DNA from: Chlamydia trachomatis
GTDB lineage: Bacteria > Chlamydiota > Chlamydiia > Chlamydiales > JAAKFR01
Assembly: GCA_945861315.1 (NCBI GenBank)
Contig: CAMAUB010000024.1
Coordinates: 1 to 12,423, forward strand
Direction: 5' to 3'
Length of the DNA stretch: 12,423 bases
In this document: in pieces, positions 1-8,003 of the stretch
Layout of the letters: each line of letters begins with the position of its first letter
Position numbering within the stretch: the first letter of the stretch is position 1
Program-made: the position numbers and the translations under genes
The notes under the pieces: model-generated
What the model was told of the DNA's origin: nothing
Database searches by the model: none
What the model saw: the letters and a program-made list of their open reading frames with translations, nothing else

Positions 1-6
1 TCGCAT
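1..6 (-). CDS. Possible start of a further leftward gene (partial, only Met-Arg visible)
   Basis: Read on the minus strand, the extreme left edge shows a purine-rich GAGGGGG block followed, after about five bases, by an ATG at positions 6-4 and an Arg codon. The spacing is right for a Shine-Dalgarno sequence and start codon, and the site lies about 70 bases downstream of the preceding minus-strand gene. The operon may therefore continue to the left. Only two codons are visible, so nothing can be said about the product, and the site could be fortuitous. Confidence 0.3.
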
Positions 7-76
7 TTTGACCCCCTCGCTCACTCTGTGAAGGGAGAAAATACGTAAGGTGAGTTCAAATAAAATTAGAAGATGG

Positions 77-979
77 TTACCAAAACCACCATCGCATTGC
101 TGCTGCTGCTGCTGGTGCAGGCGCCTCTTTAGGCGAAGTAATGAAGAGAGAAGATCTTTTGCCTGTAAGTACAAGTAGAGGGCCGCAATTAGCCATCGAT
201 TCGAAATCTCCAAGTTGTTCGGGGTCAAGTGGAAGTTCGAGCGGTTTGCTCTCAATAGGTAAGAAAATGTGCTTCGGAGCAAAAGCTATTAAAGTGCGTG
301 AATAAAAAAGAGTAGCAGGAATAAATCCTAGCTCATAAGATGCAACTCTTGTTTTTGTCACTAAATCAACCGCTGTAATTAAGCTCTCTGTTGAGACAAA
401 AACAGTGGTGGCATTAGCTACAAGAGCTTTAATTGGACCCCCTAGAATGACAATTTTTTCGTGTTTTTTGTCGACAAGGCTCGCGGAGGGAGAAAAAACC
501 ACTCCCCCTGTCCGGTCTCCTAAGACCACACCTGCTAATGCCGCACATAAAGCTGTGATGGGTCGTTTCTCACTGAGTATAATAGAATGGTCTTCTCTTT
601 CATCAGGGGCAAAACTAAATAGCTTCTTATTAGATGCAATAATAATCCGCTCATTAGTAACAGCCATACAAGTGGGGGACTCTATTGTAATTTCTCGATC
701 CTTCTTAGGCATTAAGTCCCTGCCTGCTGTTACATCAAAATAATCCTCAAACCCCAGCTGCCAACAATGTACAGATGTACTTGTAGCAGCGATGAGCATC
801 CCAGAAGCTTCTAAGATTCCTAGAAAGAGGATTTGGCGTTCTAAATCGGGAAATAAAGCAATTGTTTTCCCACTCTTACTGTTATAAACAATAATGGTTT
901 TATTACCAGCAATATAGACTCTGTCTGTAGAGATTGCAACTGCAGAGCCAGGTTGGGAAATTGGAATTATTGCTATCAT
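77..979 (-). CDS. Beta-propeller-like (WD40-like) hypothetical protein, second of a tandem pair
   Basis: This 300-residue protein is unassigned. It has no signal peptide or transmembrane helix. Its pattern is of short hydrophobic beta-strands every 10-15 residues separated by polar turns (for example VYIAGNKTIIVYNSKSGK near residues 21-38, then IAATSTSVHCWQL), as in degenerate WD40 or other propeller blades. The start at 979 is supported by an AGGAGAG Shine-Dalgarno sequence seven bases upstream. It follows the previous propeller gene after only 20 bases, so it is probably the last or next-to-last gene of the thrS-tat operon. The C-terminus is odd: a Pro/Ala stretch with five identical GCA alanine codons, then MRWWFW and stop. 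Blade order resembles the upstream neighbour, suggesting diverged tandem duplicates. A protein-interaction scaffold role is only an inference from the fold. Confidence 0.75.
   Translation of the reverse strand: MIAIIPISQPGSAVAISTDRVYIAGNKTIIVYNSKSGKTIALFPDLERQILFLGILEASGMLIAATSTSVHCWQLGFEDYFDVTAGRDLMPKKDREITIESPTCMAVTNERIIIASNKKLFSFAPDEREDHSIILSEKRPITALCAALAGVVLGDRTGGVVFSPSASLVDKKHEKIVILGGPIKALVANATTVFVSTESLITAVDLVTKTRVASYELGFIPATLFYSRTLIAFAPKHIFLPIESKPLELPLDPEQLGDFESMANCGPLLVLTGKRSSLFITSPKEAPAPAAAAAMRWWFW
98..112. repeat. Short (TGC)5 trinucleotide repeat in a coding region
   Basis: Five uninterrupted TGC units lie inside the last codons of the leftward gene at 77-979. Read on the coding strand they are five GCA alanine codons. 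A change of one unit would alter the protein by one alanine without shifting the frame, so this is a length-variable tail and not an on/off phase switch. The tract is short and may be stable. Confidence 0.7.
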
Positions 980-999
980 GAGAGTCTCTCCTATAGTTG

Positions 1000-1833
1000 T
1001 TACGTTTTAAATGTGATAATGGCGGTACGTTCGGTTCCTAGAACAAAAAGGCGTTGGGGTGCAAGAGCTAGGTCCACAATCTCACCCACTTTTACAGATA
1101 GAGTTACCCCCTTGGTTTTAAAATAGTTATCAAAGAAAACAATCTTCGAAGAGTTGTAGGTCGCAAAAATATCCCCGAAAGCTTTAATGCGCTGATTGGG
1201 CTTAATCTCAAATTCATGAATCATTGGATGCTCTGGCAAAGAAATACCAAAAACCTTCACCCGCGTTCCGATACAAACAGCTAAAGTAGAGTCAGTTGCA
1301 GCAATTTGAGAGATAGGTGCTGTAATGCTAGGAACTATTCGATAACATCTCGTCGTTTTTTGACAAGGGTATTGATAAAAGGAGACAACTCCCCTTTGAT
1401 CTAAGAGAAAAAGAGTTGTGGGAGAGGTGTAGAGCTTAACAGTCCCTACTTTTTGAATCAAATTGGCATGCAAATCCCCAATAACTGTCACAAAGTCTCT
1501 AGTGGGTGAAGTGTGAATTTTTTCACTGCGTGTACACGCCCATTGCCCGCCGGCTAGAACTGTCGTTGTAATAAAAGTGGGTTGTCTAGGATTAGAAACA
1601 TCCCAAATTTTTGTCTCCTCTTGTGTGGAAGAGAGCAAGTGCTTCTTTTCACTTAACACGGCTAAAGCCAAGCTGCTTTCCGGAATATGGTGTGCCTTAA
1701 ATGTGTGAATAAGCTTTCCTCTTTCAAATGCGCAGATCATGTTGCGACAGGCTACAAAAACAATTCCATCTTCTACTATAGAGACGATATGTTGTCCTCC
1801 TTGAGCGGTATACTGTATTTCTTTAACAGTCAT
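1000..1833 (-). CDS. WD40/beta-propeller-like hypothetical protein, first of a tandem pair
   Basis: The open frame extends to an ATG at 1845, but the ATG at 1833 is preferred: GGAGG lies at 1843-1839, five bases upstream, giving about 277 residues. The sequence shows repeating beta-strand units, including one nearly classical WD motif, TKIWDV, about residue 74-79 of this start. There is no signal peptide or membrane segment, so it is probably cytoplasmic. It begins about 25 bases after tatC and runs into the second propeller-like gene 20 bases on, so it belongs to the same transcript. Several strand/turn patterns match the downstream protein (an N-terminal hydrophobic strand then GK-hydrophobic-F, and a C-terminal hydrophobic-LGTER strand), suggesting an ancient duplication. 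I do not recognise a named family. The propeller fold is inferred from the strand pattern, and the partner is unknown. Confidence 0.75.
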   Translation of the reverse strand: MTVKEIQYTAQGGQHIVSIVEDGIVFVACRNMICAFERGKLIHTFKAHHIPESSLALAVLSEKKHLLSSTQEETKIWDVSNPRQPTFITTTVLAGGQWACTRSEKIHTSPTRDFVTVIGDLHANLIQKVGTVKLYTSPTTLFLLDQRGVVSFYQYPCQKTTRCYRIVPSITAPISQIAATDSTLAVCIGTRVKVFGISLPEHPMIHEFEIKPNQRIKAFGDIFATYNSSKIVFFDNYFKTKGVTLSVKVGEIVDLALAPQRLFVLGTERTAIITFKT

Positions 1834-1838
1834 CTCAA

Positions 1839-1843
1839 CCTCC
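1839..1843 (-). promoter_or_regulatory. Shine-Dalgarno that fixes the start of the first propeller gene
   Basis: GGAGG on the minus strand sits five bases ahead of the ATG at 1833. It lies inside the first codons of the longer reading frame beginning at 1845. This makes 1833 the more likely initiation site and removes four residues from the longest open frame. Confidence 0.6.
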
Positions 1844-1858
1844 ATTGTTGATGTAATC

Positions 1859-2566
1859 TTAACTTAGCACTTGTTTTTTTTTAAAAAAAGCGTAAAGAGT
1901 GATCAGTTCAAATAAAATTATTAAAGGTAGAGCTAGAAGGAGTTGGGAAACAACATCTGGCGGCGTGAGAATCGCTGCAGCAATAAATAGTGCCACGTAG
2001 ACAAAGCGGCGTGCTTTGATGAGCCAGTCGTAATGAAAAAGTCCAATATGAGTGAAAAAAAGTGAGATCACGACTGCTTCAAAAGCAAGTGCATGTGCAA
2101 AAAGAAGAGAGAGGATAAAGCTGACGGTTTTAGTAAGTGACCAAAGGTTAATTCCTAAGCTAAAGTTTTCAAGAAAATCAAGGGAGAGGGGAAGCGTAAT
2201 AAAGTAGCCAAAGCAAGCTCCTCCAAGTACAAACAGAAAGGAGAGTATAAGAAGCAGAAGGATTAATTTTCTTTCCCTTGAATGAAGTGCCGGAAGGAGA
2301 AATAAGAGGATAAAATAGATAGAGAGCGGTGAGGTGAGTAATACACCAGAAATAAAGGCTATTTTGCAGGCAGTGAGAAACCCCTCAAAAGGGGAGAGCA
2401 AAATAAGCTCAGGGACAATTGGTTTTGTGAGCCAGAAGAGAATTTCTTTATGAAAGAAAAAGGAGGCTATAAAGCCGCACAAGATCGTTAGAATAACCTT
2501 GATTAAAGTTGCTTGTAACTGCTGCAGGTGCCCAAAAAAACTATTGCTCGCCCTTTTCATCATCAT
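1859..2566 (-). CDS. tatC: Sec-independent protein translocase subunit TatC
   Basis: TatC is the polytopic receptor of the twin-arginine translocase, which binds RR signal peptides and moves folded proteins across the inner membrane. The 235-residue protein has the family length and about six hydrophobic helices. The N-terminus FGHLQQLQATLIKV matches the family's amphipathic HLxELR start. A LLPALHSRERKLI cytoplasmic segment corresponds to the conserved P-G/A-L-x3-E-R/K loop, and FGYFITLPLSLDFL to the F-x-Y-x4-P segment. Three consecutive ATG codons (2566, 2563, 2560) are possible starts. All lie within the 3' end of tatA, so the two genes overlap by about 20-26 bases and are probably translationally coupled. 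The gene has few charged residues and ends in a Lys-rich tail. Identification is confident; the exact start is not. Confidence 0.93.
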   Translation of the reverse strand: MMMKRASNSFFGHLQQLQATLIKVILTILCGFIASFFFHKEILFWLTKPIVPELILLSPFEGFLTACKIAFISGVLLTSPLSIYFILLFLLPALHSRERKLILLLLILSFLFVLGGACFGYFITLPLSLDFLENFSLGINLWSLTKTVSFILSLLFAHALAFEAVVISLFFTHIGLFHYDWLIKARRFVYVALFIAAAILTPPDVVSQLLLALPLIILFELITLYAFFKKKQVLS

Positions 2567-2702
2567 CTAGGATCCCGCGTGATGCCTTCTTAAATTCACG
2601 CAACGCTTTCCCAAGGTTGCGTGCAAAGTCAGGCAACTTTTTTCCTCCGAAGAGGATGAGCGCAACAATCAAAATGACAATGAGTTCCCATCCGCCAATC
2701 AT
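2541..2702 (-). CDS. tatA: Sec-independent protein translocase subunit TatA/E
   Basis: This small gene encodes 53 residues. It begins MIGGWELIVILIVALILFGG, a single N-terminal transmembrane helix ending in the diagnostic FGGKKLPD motif. An amphipathic helix follows (residues about 25-43, LGKALREFKKA), then an acidic tail (DDDEKGE). This is the textbook TatA layout: the protein oligomerises to form the transport pathway while TatC recognises the cargo. At 53 residues it is short but within the family's range. Its ATG overlaps the stop of the CT584-like gene as ATGA (2702-2699), and its 3' end overlaps tatC. No tatB-like gene is visible, so this may be a minimal two-component TatAC system with TatA also doing TatB's job, unless tatB is elsewhere. 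Confidence 0.92.
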   Translation of the reverse strand: MIGGWELIVILIVALILFGGKKLPDFARNLGKALREFKKASRGILDDDEKGEQ

Positions 2703-3241
2703 AATGCTAACTGTTTAACTCTCTCACCAATGATGGAGAGTTCTTTTTTTAATTTTGCAAGCGCTTCACGCCCTTTATCTTGAGTCTGAAATTCTTGAAG
2801 GCGAGAGACGAAATGTTGAAGCAAGTGCACTGTATTTTGAGGATCAGATAGGAAAACAAATTCTTCTCCATCAATTCGTCTGATGCGGTTGAACAGTGCG
2901 CACTCCTCTTGCTGGGTAATGAGGTCTGAAGTGATGATATTGATAAATTCACCTCTTTCATGAACTTCTTTAGCCAATCTTGCAGGAATTGTGAAGTGTT
3001 TGATCACATCTTCGAGGACTTCTTGGTGCTTCTCATTGTTGAGTGTCCCTTTGATCTGTCCAGTTAACAAGGTTTCAAAAAGGTAGTTAGCGAGCTCTTT
3101 GTTATTATTTGTACAATTGAGAAGCACGTTTTGCAACTCTCTAAACGTGCTGCGTGTTATTTTCATGGCAAAGATGCGACGTAAATTTCCTTCAAAAAGC
3201 ATCAAGATGCGATCGTCTAGGCTAACCATTTGTGCTGTCAT
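2699..3241 (-). CDS. CT584-family chlamydial protein (type III secretion-associated)
   Basis: This 180-residue soluble protein matches, from memory, Chlamydia trachomatis CT584 (about 183 residues; Cpn0803 in C. pneumoniae). Shared patterns include LEGNLxRIFA near the N-terminus, TxFRELQNVLLNC, ELANYLFETLL, ARLAKEVHERGEFINIITSD (residues about 88-107), QQEECALFNRIRRIDGEEF, and NTVHLLQHFVSRLQE. CT584 has been discussed as a type III secretion needle-tip or associated protein, but its role is not settled. There is no signal peptide or membrane helix; the C-terminus is predicted helical and charged. The gene starts with an ATGA overlap on the CT583-like stop, has AAGGA about eight bases upstream of its ATG, and ends in an ATGA overlap with tatA. 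Position after thrS and CT583 supports the assignment. No database search was possible. Confidence 0.85.
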   Translation of the reverse strand: MTAQMVSLDDRILMLFEGNLRRIFAMKITRSTFRELQNVLLNCTNNNKELANYLFETLLTGQIKGTLNNEKHQEVLEDVIKHFTIPARLAKEVHERGEFINIITSDLITQQEECALFNRIRRIDGEEFVFLSDPQNTVHLLQHFVSRLQEFQTQDKGREALAKLKKELSIIGERVKQLAL

Positions 3242-3948
3242 TTGAGTAATCCTTTTAATGTCGTAAGTTGTTTAGAAATGAGTTTAGATTGGCTCTGCGT
3301 CAATGGTGTGGAAGAGAGTTTCTCTGTGAGACGGTTGAGTGCTTTGATAACTCCTTCCGCAATATCTTCTCGTCTTTTATCACTCTCTTTTAGAGGAAAC
3401 TCAGCGCGAATACGAGAGATCATCTCTTGCTTTGTCTCCCCGTTGTAGCCGCGTACAATCTCTTCTTTTTTCGCTTGCTCTCCGCTGCGAGAGGCCAGTG
3501 TATAGACAGCTTGGCGCGGCATAGCCTCGATTTGTTTGTGCAATGTTTCGGGCGTCTTAGAATAAAATTCAAAATATTGCAAAAAATTATAGGGTGTTTG
3601 CCGATTGCCATAAGTTGCTTTGAGCCAGCAGGTGAATGCACCATCTTTGTAGCGCTTCAATAGCGTCTGTGCCTGCTTGATACGCTCTCCATGGAGCATA
3701 GCGGCTTGATTGGTGATCGCGCGCACTTGTTCTGTAATCCCAATGAGTGCGCGCAAGTCATCATCAACTTGACCTTCCTGTAGTGTATATTTTTGTAAAA
3801 TCTGAGCAAGTTCACTGCGTTCTTTCTCTCCAATTTCATTCATTCTAAAATTGTTTGGAAATACAGAAGCTGCACTTGCAACAGCTTCGAGTTTCTTCTC
3901 TTTTCTCTTTAAAAATCTCTCTTGAATTAGTGTTGTAAATTTTGCCAT
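3238..3948 (-). CDS. pGP6-D/CT583-family chlamydial protein
   Basis: The 236-residue protein resembles C. trachomatis chromosomal CT583 and its plasmid paralogue pGP6-D, families known only from chlamydiae. Visible landmarks are a basic N-terminus ([12 protein letters not shown]), an acidic helix with [22 protein letters not shown] (residues about 77-94), [17 protein letters not shown] (about 113-129) and [14 protein letters not shown] (about 143-156). The matching pGP6-D region has the same YxxLxYYELF... then AYxLAxRxG order. The helical, charged make-up and the usual neighbourhood with a ParA/MinD ATPase (CT582 on the chromosome, pgp5 on the plasmid) suggest a DNA-partition or regulatory role, but this is inferred. 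Here the ParA gene is missing: thrS directly precedes and overlaps this gene by 22 bases. The Shine-Dalgarno is weak (AGTAGG), consistent with translational coupling. Confidence 0.82.
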   Translation of the reverse strand: MAKFTTLIQERFLKRKEKKLEAVASAASVFPNNFRMNEIGEKERSELAQILQKYTLQEGQVDDDLRALIGITEQVRAITNQAAMLHGERIKQAQTLLKRYKDGAFTCWLKATYGNRQTPYNFLQYFEFYSKTPETLHKQIEAMPRQAVYTLASRSGEQAKKEEIVRGYNGETKQEMISRIRAEFPLKESDKRREDIAEGVIKALNRLTEKLSSTPLTQSQSKLISKQLTTLKGLLK

Positions 3949-5834
3949 CGCCTACTTTTTCTCTCTTCTTCAATGTTTGTTAAAAAGTCAGCAAGTTGCA
4001 TCTCACCGTGCACCACATTATCTCGTGTTCGAAGCGAAATTGTCTTATTGCTGACTTCTTGGTCTCCAATTGTCAGCATATAATTGACTTGGCTCATTTG
4101 TGCAAGACGGATTTTTTTACTGACTGATTCATGACTCTCATCTATCTCACAATGGAAGTTACAAAGCTTTGAGGCTACTTCACGTGCGTATTCAACATGT
4201 CGATCAGCAACTGGAATGATTTTGATTTGCCTCGGGCTTAGCCACAAAGGAAATTTCCCGGCATAATGTTCGATCAAAATTCCAAAGAAACGCTCAATAG
4301 AACCAAAAAGGGCGCGGTGAATCATAATTGGCCGAGCACGCTCCCCTTTATTGTCGATATATTCAAGGTCAAAGCGCTCAGGTAGAGCCATATCTAGCTG
4401 AATAGTACCGCACTGCCATGTTCTCCCTAGTGCATCACGGATGTGGAAGTCAATTTTGGGACCATAAAAAGCACCTTCTCCCTCACTGATGACGTAAGGC
4501 TTACCGGAGCGATCAAGTGCTTTTTTAAGGGAGACAGTTGCATGTTCCCACTGTTCATCTGATCCAATGGTATCCTTCTCAGGTCTAGTAGAGAGCTCAA
4601 GGTGATATTCCAACCCAAAGGCTGAGTAAATCTCTTCTGTGAGATTGAGAACGTTTAAAATCTCATCTTCGATTTGATGTGGTTCCATAAAAATATGAGC
4701 ATCATCTTGATGGAAGCTGCGCACGCGCATAAGACCTGAGAGAGCACCAGAAGCTTCGTGACGATGGACGTGCCCAATCTCCGCAACGCGCCACGGAAAT
4801 TCACGGTAACTATGCATCTGTGTTTTGTAGAAGAGCATGCAGCCTGGGCAATTCATCGGCTTGATGGCAAACTCCCTCTCTTCAATTGAAGTGGTATACA
4901 TATTATGTCGATAGTTTTGCCAATGTCCTGAACGCTCCCACAATTCGCGCACCATGATTTGAGGGGTTTTAATCTCATCATAGCCAGCTCGTTTGTGGCA
5001 TTCATGCCAAAAATCAAGAAGAGCATCCCAAATGATCATCCCTTTTGGATGGATAAAGACCATGCCCGGCGCCTCTTCCTTATGCGTAAAAAGATCGAGC
5101 TTTGGTCCAAGAATTTTATGGTCCCGTTTTTTTGCCTCTTCAAGCTGAAACAGATAATCTTTGAGCATCTTTCTGTCTGGGAAGGTGATAGCATAAATGC
5201 GTGTGAGCATCTCTTTGTCGCTATCCCCGCGCCAATAAGCACCAGATGTTTTCAAAACTTTGAGCGCTTTAATCTTGCCAACATTGGGAATATGAGGGCC
5301 GCGGCAGAGATCAAAAAATTCCCCTTGCCGATAGGCGGTCATTTGAACATCTTCAAATCCTTCAATCAATTCAATTTTATAGGGATTATTTGCAAAGGCA
5401 ACAATTGCAGCCTTTTTACTGCTAAATACCTGTCGCTCTGTTTTATAATTTTGCTTAACAATGGCTTCCATCTCTTTCTCGATCTTCTCAAAGTCTTCGT
5501 CAGAAATATGGAGATTAGCAAAATCGTAGTAGAAGCCCGCCTCAATTGGTGGACCGATAGTTGGTATGGCATCTGGCCAAAGGCGCAATACGGCTTGGGC
5601 AAGAACGTGCGCAGAACTATGCCAATAAATTTCTTTTCCCTCTGGCTCATCAAAGCTCCACAAATGGACCTCATCTCCATTATTTAGGGGATAGCAGAGG
5701 TCAACATTGACTCCATTTACCTTGGCGCCTAGTGCTTGATCAGGAGCTGTTAGATTCAGCTTTTTAGCCAGGTCTTCTGCAGTTGCCCCAAGAGCGAGCT
5801 CAACTCTCTTTCCTTTCATGTTCACTGTGATCAT
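3927..5834 (-). CDS. thrS: Threonyl-tRNA synthetase
   Basis: ThrS charges tRNA-Thr with threonine in the cytoplasm. Starting at the ATG at 5834 gives 635 residues, the length of chlamydial ThrRS, and a normal [16 protein letters not shown]-domain start. The frame extends upstream to an ATG at 5897, but those 21 extra residues look like leader. In order: TGS domain (residues 1-62); editing domain with HSSAH (72-76) and, further on, CRGPH; class II catalytic core with the zinc cysteine in KPMNCPGC; motif 2 [20 protein letters not shown]; motif 3 [19 protein letters not shown]; then the anticodon-binding domain beginning [14 protein letters not shown]. All editing and zinc ligands I looked for are present. 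It heads the leftward operon and diverges from gmd. No T-box leader is visible in the very short upstream space. Confidence 0.97.
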   Translation of the reverse strand: MITVNMKGKRVELALGATAEDLAKKLNLTAPDQALGAKVNGVNVDLCYPLNNGDEVHLWSFDEPEGKEIYWHSSAHVLAQAVLRLWPDAIPTIGPPIEAGFYYDFANLHISDEDFEKIEKEMEAIVKQNYKTERQVFSSKKAAIVAFANNPYKIELIEGFEDVQMTAYRQGEFFDLCRGPHIPNVGKIKALKVLKTSGAYWRGDSDKEMLTRIYAITFPDRKMLKDYLFQLEEAKKRDHKILGPKLDLFTHKEEAPGMVFIHPKGMIIWDALLDFWHECHKRAGYDEIKTPQIMVRELWERSGHWQNYRHNMYTTSIEEREFAIKPMNCPGCMLFYKTQMHSYREFPWRVAEIGHVHRHEASGALSGLMRVRSFHQDDAHIFMEPHQIEDEILNVLNLTEEIYSAFGLEYHLELSTRPEKDTIGSDEQWEHATVSLKKALDRSGKPYVISEGEGAFYGPKIDFHIRDALGRTWQCGTIQLDMALPERFDLEYIDNKGERARPIMIHRALFGSIERFFGILIEHYAGKFPLWLSPRQIKIIPVADRHVEYAREVASKLCNFHCEIDESHESVSKKIRLAQMSQVNYMLTIGDQEVSNKTISLRTRDNVVHGEMQLADFLTNIEEERKSRRWQNLQH

Positions 5835-5895
5835 GCGGAAAATACTACAAGATGGAGGTTGAAAAGAAAAGAGCAAAGATCCAGAATCGAATTTC
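5835..5895. promoter_or_regulatory. 61-base divergent start region shared by thrS and gmd
   Basis: If thrS starts at 5834, only this stretch separates it from gmd. The palindrome TCATGA (5894-5899) contains both the gmd ATG and the upstream, probably unused, in-frame ATG of thrS. Promoter-like hexamers can be drawn in both directions. Rightward they are TTGAAA, 17 bases, CAGAAT. Leftward they are TTTTCT, 17 bases, TAGTAT. Both are weak (four of six matches in the -10 hexamer), and either would give leaderless or near-leaderless messages. No Shine-Dalgarno stands before either start. The region must hold some promoter activity, but the exact boxes are uncertain. Confidence 0.4.
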
Positions 5896-6966
5896 ATGAG
5901 ACAAAAAACTGCACTAATTACTGGAATTACAGGTCAAGACGGCTCTTATCTGGCCGAATTTTTAATTGAAAAGGGGTACCAAGTTCATGGTATAGTCCGG
6001 CGTAGCTCCACCCCAAATCAAGAGCGTCTTAAAGGATTGGATAAAGGGCTAACTCTCCATTTAGGCGATTTAACTGACGCCAATAGCCTTATTTCTATTT
6101 TAGCCAAGACAAGGCCTGATGAAATTTATAACCTCGCAGCTCAAAGTGATGTAGCTGTCTCATTTGCAAATCCTGAGTATACCGGCAATGTCAATGCAAT
6201 GGGGGTTGTTCGTCTACTTGAAGGAATTCGAACACTTGATCTCTCTACCCGTTTCTACCAAGCTTCAACGTCTGAGCTCTATGGATTTGTGCAGGAAGTG
6301 CCTCAAAAAGAGACAACTCCTTTCTACCCTCGCTCACCCTATGCAGCGGCAAAGCTTTATGCCTATTGGATGACGGTGAACTACCGTGAATCTTACAATC
6401 TTTTTGCTTGCAATGGGATCTTATTTAATCATGAATCGCCTAAGCGAGCTGAAAATTTTGTCACCCGCAAGATCACAAGAGCACTTGCTCGTATTCTCTT
6501 AGGACAGCAAAAGCGACTTTTTCTCGGCAACCTCAACGCGCTGCGAGATTGGGGGCATACGCGCGATTTTGTAGAGATGCAATGGCTCATCTTACAGCAA
6601 GATAAGCCTGATGACTATGTGATTGCAACTGGTGAGCAACACTCAGTGCGCGAGTTTGTCCTACTTGCTGCCAAAGAGATTGGAATCACCCTTCGCTTTG
6701 AGGGAAGCGGCCTAATGGAGAAAGGAATTGTTGTAAAAGTTGATTCACCTCTTCCTCATGTTCTTAAAGAGGGGATGACTATTGTGGCTGTTGATCCTCA
6801 ATTTTTCCGTCCTGCAGAGGTTGAAACCTTGCTTGGTGACCCCTCAAAAGCAATCAAACAGCTCGGTTTTACTCCTCAAATTTCATTTGAAGAGCTTGTT
6901 ATACAAATGGCGCATCAAGATCTTCAGTTAGCGCAAAGAGAGGCAAAATTCGTAGAGGCCCTTTGA
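5896..6966 (+). CDS. gmd: GDP-mannose 4,6-dehydratase
   Basis: Gmd converts GDP-D-mannose to GDP-4-keto-6-deoxy-D-mannose, the branch point to GDP-rhamnose, GDP-fucose and GDP-perosamine. The 356-residue protein is a full-length extended short-chain dehydrogenase. It has the NADP-binding [10 protein letters not shown] (GxxGxxG at 10-16), the RRSST arginine/serine turn (35-39), LGDLTD (56-61), NLAAQSDV (79-86), catalytic TSE (125-127) and YxxxK (Y149, K153), and the substrate loop [21 protein letters not shown]. Nothing essential appears missing. It leads a four-gene plus-strand cassette. Its stop overlaps the TTG start of the next gene as TTGA. No reductase (fcl/rmd) or aminotransferase (per) follows, so the final sugar cannot be read from this window. 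Some Gmd enzymes also reduce their product, so GDP-rhamnose is one possibility. Confidence 0.96.
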   Translation: MRQKTALITGITGQDGSYLAEFLIEKGYQVHGIVRRSSTPNQERLKGLDKGLTLHLGDLTDANSLISILAKTRPDEIYNLAAQSDVAVSFANPEYTGNVNAMGVVRLLEGIRTLDLSTRFYQASTSELYGFVQEVPQKETTPFYPRSPYAAAKLYAYWMTVNYRESYNLFACNGILFNHESPKRAENFVTRKITRALARILLGQQKRLFLGNLNALRDWGHTRDFVEMQWLILQQDKPDDYVIATGEQHSVREFVLLAAKEIGITLRFEGSGLMEKGIVVKVDSPLPHVLKEGMTIVAVDPQFFRPAEVETLLGDPSKAIKQLGFTPQISFEELVIQMAHQDLQLAQREAKFVEAL

Positions 6967-8003
6967 GGCTTTGTCTTGATATTAGAATGCTTAACGCCTC
7001 AGGTATTGGAAGCTTTCTAAAAAATATTATCCCTTATCTTGCCGAAGAATTTGACCTCGTGTTGCTTCATAATGAACATGATGTCATTGAGTATAAAGCC
7101 ATTTTAATTCCCATGAAAAGTGCTATCTACACAATTGGGGAGCAGTGGGAGCTGTTTCGTAAAATCCCAAAATGCGATTTATTTTGGTCGCCTCACTACA
7201 ACATCCCCCTTCTTCCTATCCGTGCCAAAAAACGGCTTGCCACAATTCATGATGTTTATCCACTTGCCTACTTCGATACGCTCTCTTGGGTACAAAAAAT
7301 GTATGCTAAGCTCTTTTTTTATGCTGTACTTCGTCTTTGCGACTTTGTGGCCTCAGATTCTAATTTTACCTGCGATGAAATTGGACGCCACTGCAGCGTG
7401 AAGCGCGAAATTAAACCAATTTTACTTTCTATTTCATCTCGCTTTGTAGAGAAAAAGGATCATAAAAAAGAGTATTTGCTAGCAGGCGGTAATATCAAAC
7501 CTCACAAAAATTTGCTTCGTCTAGTGCAAGCGTATGAAACAATGGATTGCGAGCAAAAGCTCTTGATCATAGGAAAAAAAGAGGGGCTTCGTACACGTGA
7601 TGATGCCCTTCTCTCTTATGTGGAGAAGCATTTGAATGAGCGTGTGATCTTTACAGGCTACGTTTCTGATGAAGAGGTGGTCGATCTTTATGCAGGTGCA
7701 AAGCTTTTTATTTTTCCCTCCTATTATGAAGGCTTTGGACTGCCTCCACTTGAAGCTATGGCGTGTGGGTGCCCTGTTGTGGCAGCGCGCGCAGCTAGCA
7801 TTCCCGAGATCTGCCAAGATGCGGTTTATTACGTTGATCCCTACGATATTGATTCAATTAGAGCGGGGATGGAAACCGTTTTGAAAAATGAGGTGCTTCG
7901 TCTAGAGTTAATTGCAAAAGGACGAGAATGGGTCAAAAGATTTCCTCAAGAAAATACAGCAAAACACTATATCAAATACATCCATGAAAGAACGGGGAAA
8001 TAA
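6963..8003 (+). CDS. GT4-family glycosyltransferase
   Basis: This 346-residue enzyme has the GT-B fold layout of retaining GT4 (WcaI/RfaG-like) transferases. The first strand and glycine turn read [10 protein letters not shown] then GIG, which is how such proteins begin and supports the TTG start at 6963 overlapping the gmd stop. Further marks are THDV-like IHDVYP (95-100), GGNIKPHKN (175-183, phosphate-binding Lys) and the EX7E signature, E256 and E264, in [10 protein letters not shown] typical [11 protein letters not shown] stretch follows. It is cytoplasmic or peripherally membrane-bound, with no transmembrane helix. The donor is probably a GDP-sugar made by its neighbours (mannose or a 6-deoxymannose derivative), judged from context only. 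The acceptor is unknown. Its end overlaps the next gene by about 20 bases. Confidence 0.92.
   Translation: MRLCLDIRMLNASGIGSFLKNIIPYLAEEFDLVLLHNEHDVIEYKAILIPMKSAIYTIGEQWELFRKIPKCDLFWSPHYNIPLLPIRAKKRLATIHDVYPLAYFDTLSWVQKMYAKLFFYAVLRLCDFVASDSNFTCDEIGRHCSVKREIKPILLSISSRFVEKKDHKKEYLLAGGNIKPHKNLLRLVQAYETMDCEQKLLIIGKKEGLRTRDDALLSYVEKHLNERVIFTGYVSDEEVVDLYAGAKLFIFPSYYEGFGLPPLEAMACGCPVVAARAASIPEICQDAVYYVDPYDIDSIRAGMETVLKNEVLRLELIAKGREWVKRFPQENTAKHYIKYIHERTGK

Noticed and set aside
14..42. Hairpin around CTCACTCTGTGAAGGGAG near the left edge
   Set aside because: The stem is only four solid pairs with an internal loop, and no T-tract follows in either direction, so it does not qualify as a terminator.
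405..743. 112-codon plus-strand open frame
   Set aside because: It is antisense to the second propeller-like gene. Low-complexity Ser/Ala/Thr composition and no Shine-Dalgarno point to a shadow frame.
4959..5687. 242-codon plus-strand open frame
   Set aside because: It lies entirely antisense to thrS, whose motifs are intact across the region. Its translation has no family features or plausible start signal.
5835..5897. N-terminal 21-residue extension of ThrS
   Set aside because: The extension has no counterpart in the ThrRS family, would collide with the gmd start codon, and the ATG at 5834 gives the normal length and N-terminal motif.
7912..7983. Upstream ATG of the GT9 gene
   Set aside because: It would overlap the GT4 gene by 92 bases and add 24 charged residues foreign to the family. 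The ATG at 7984 is simpler.
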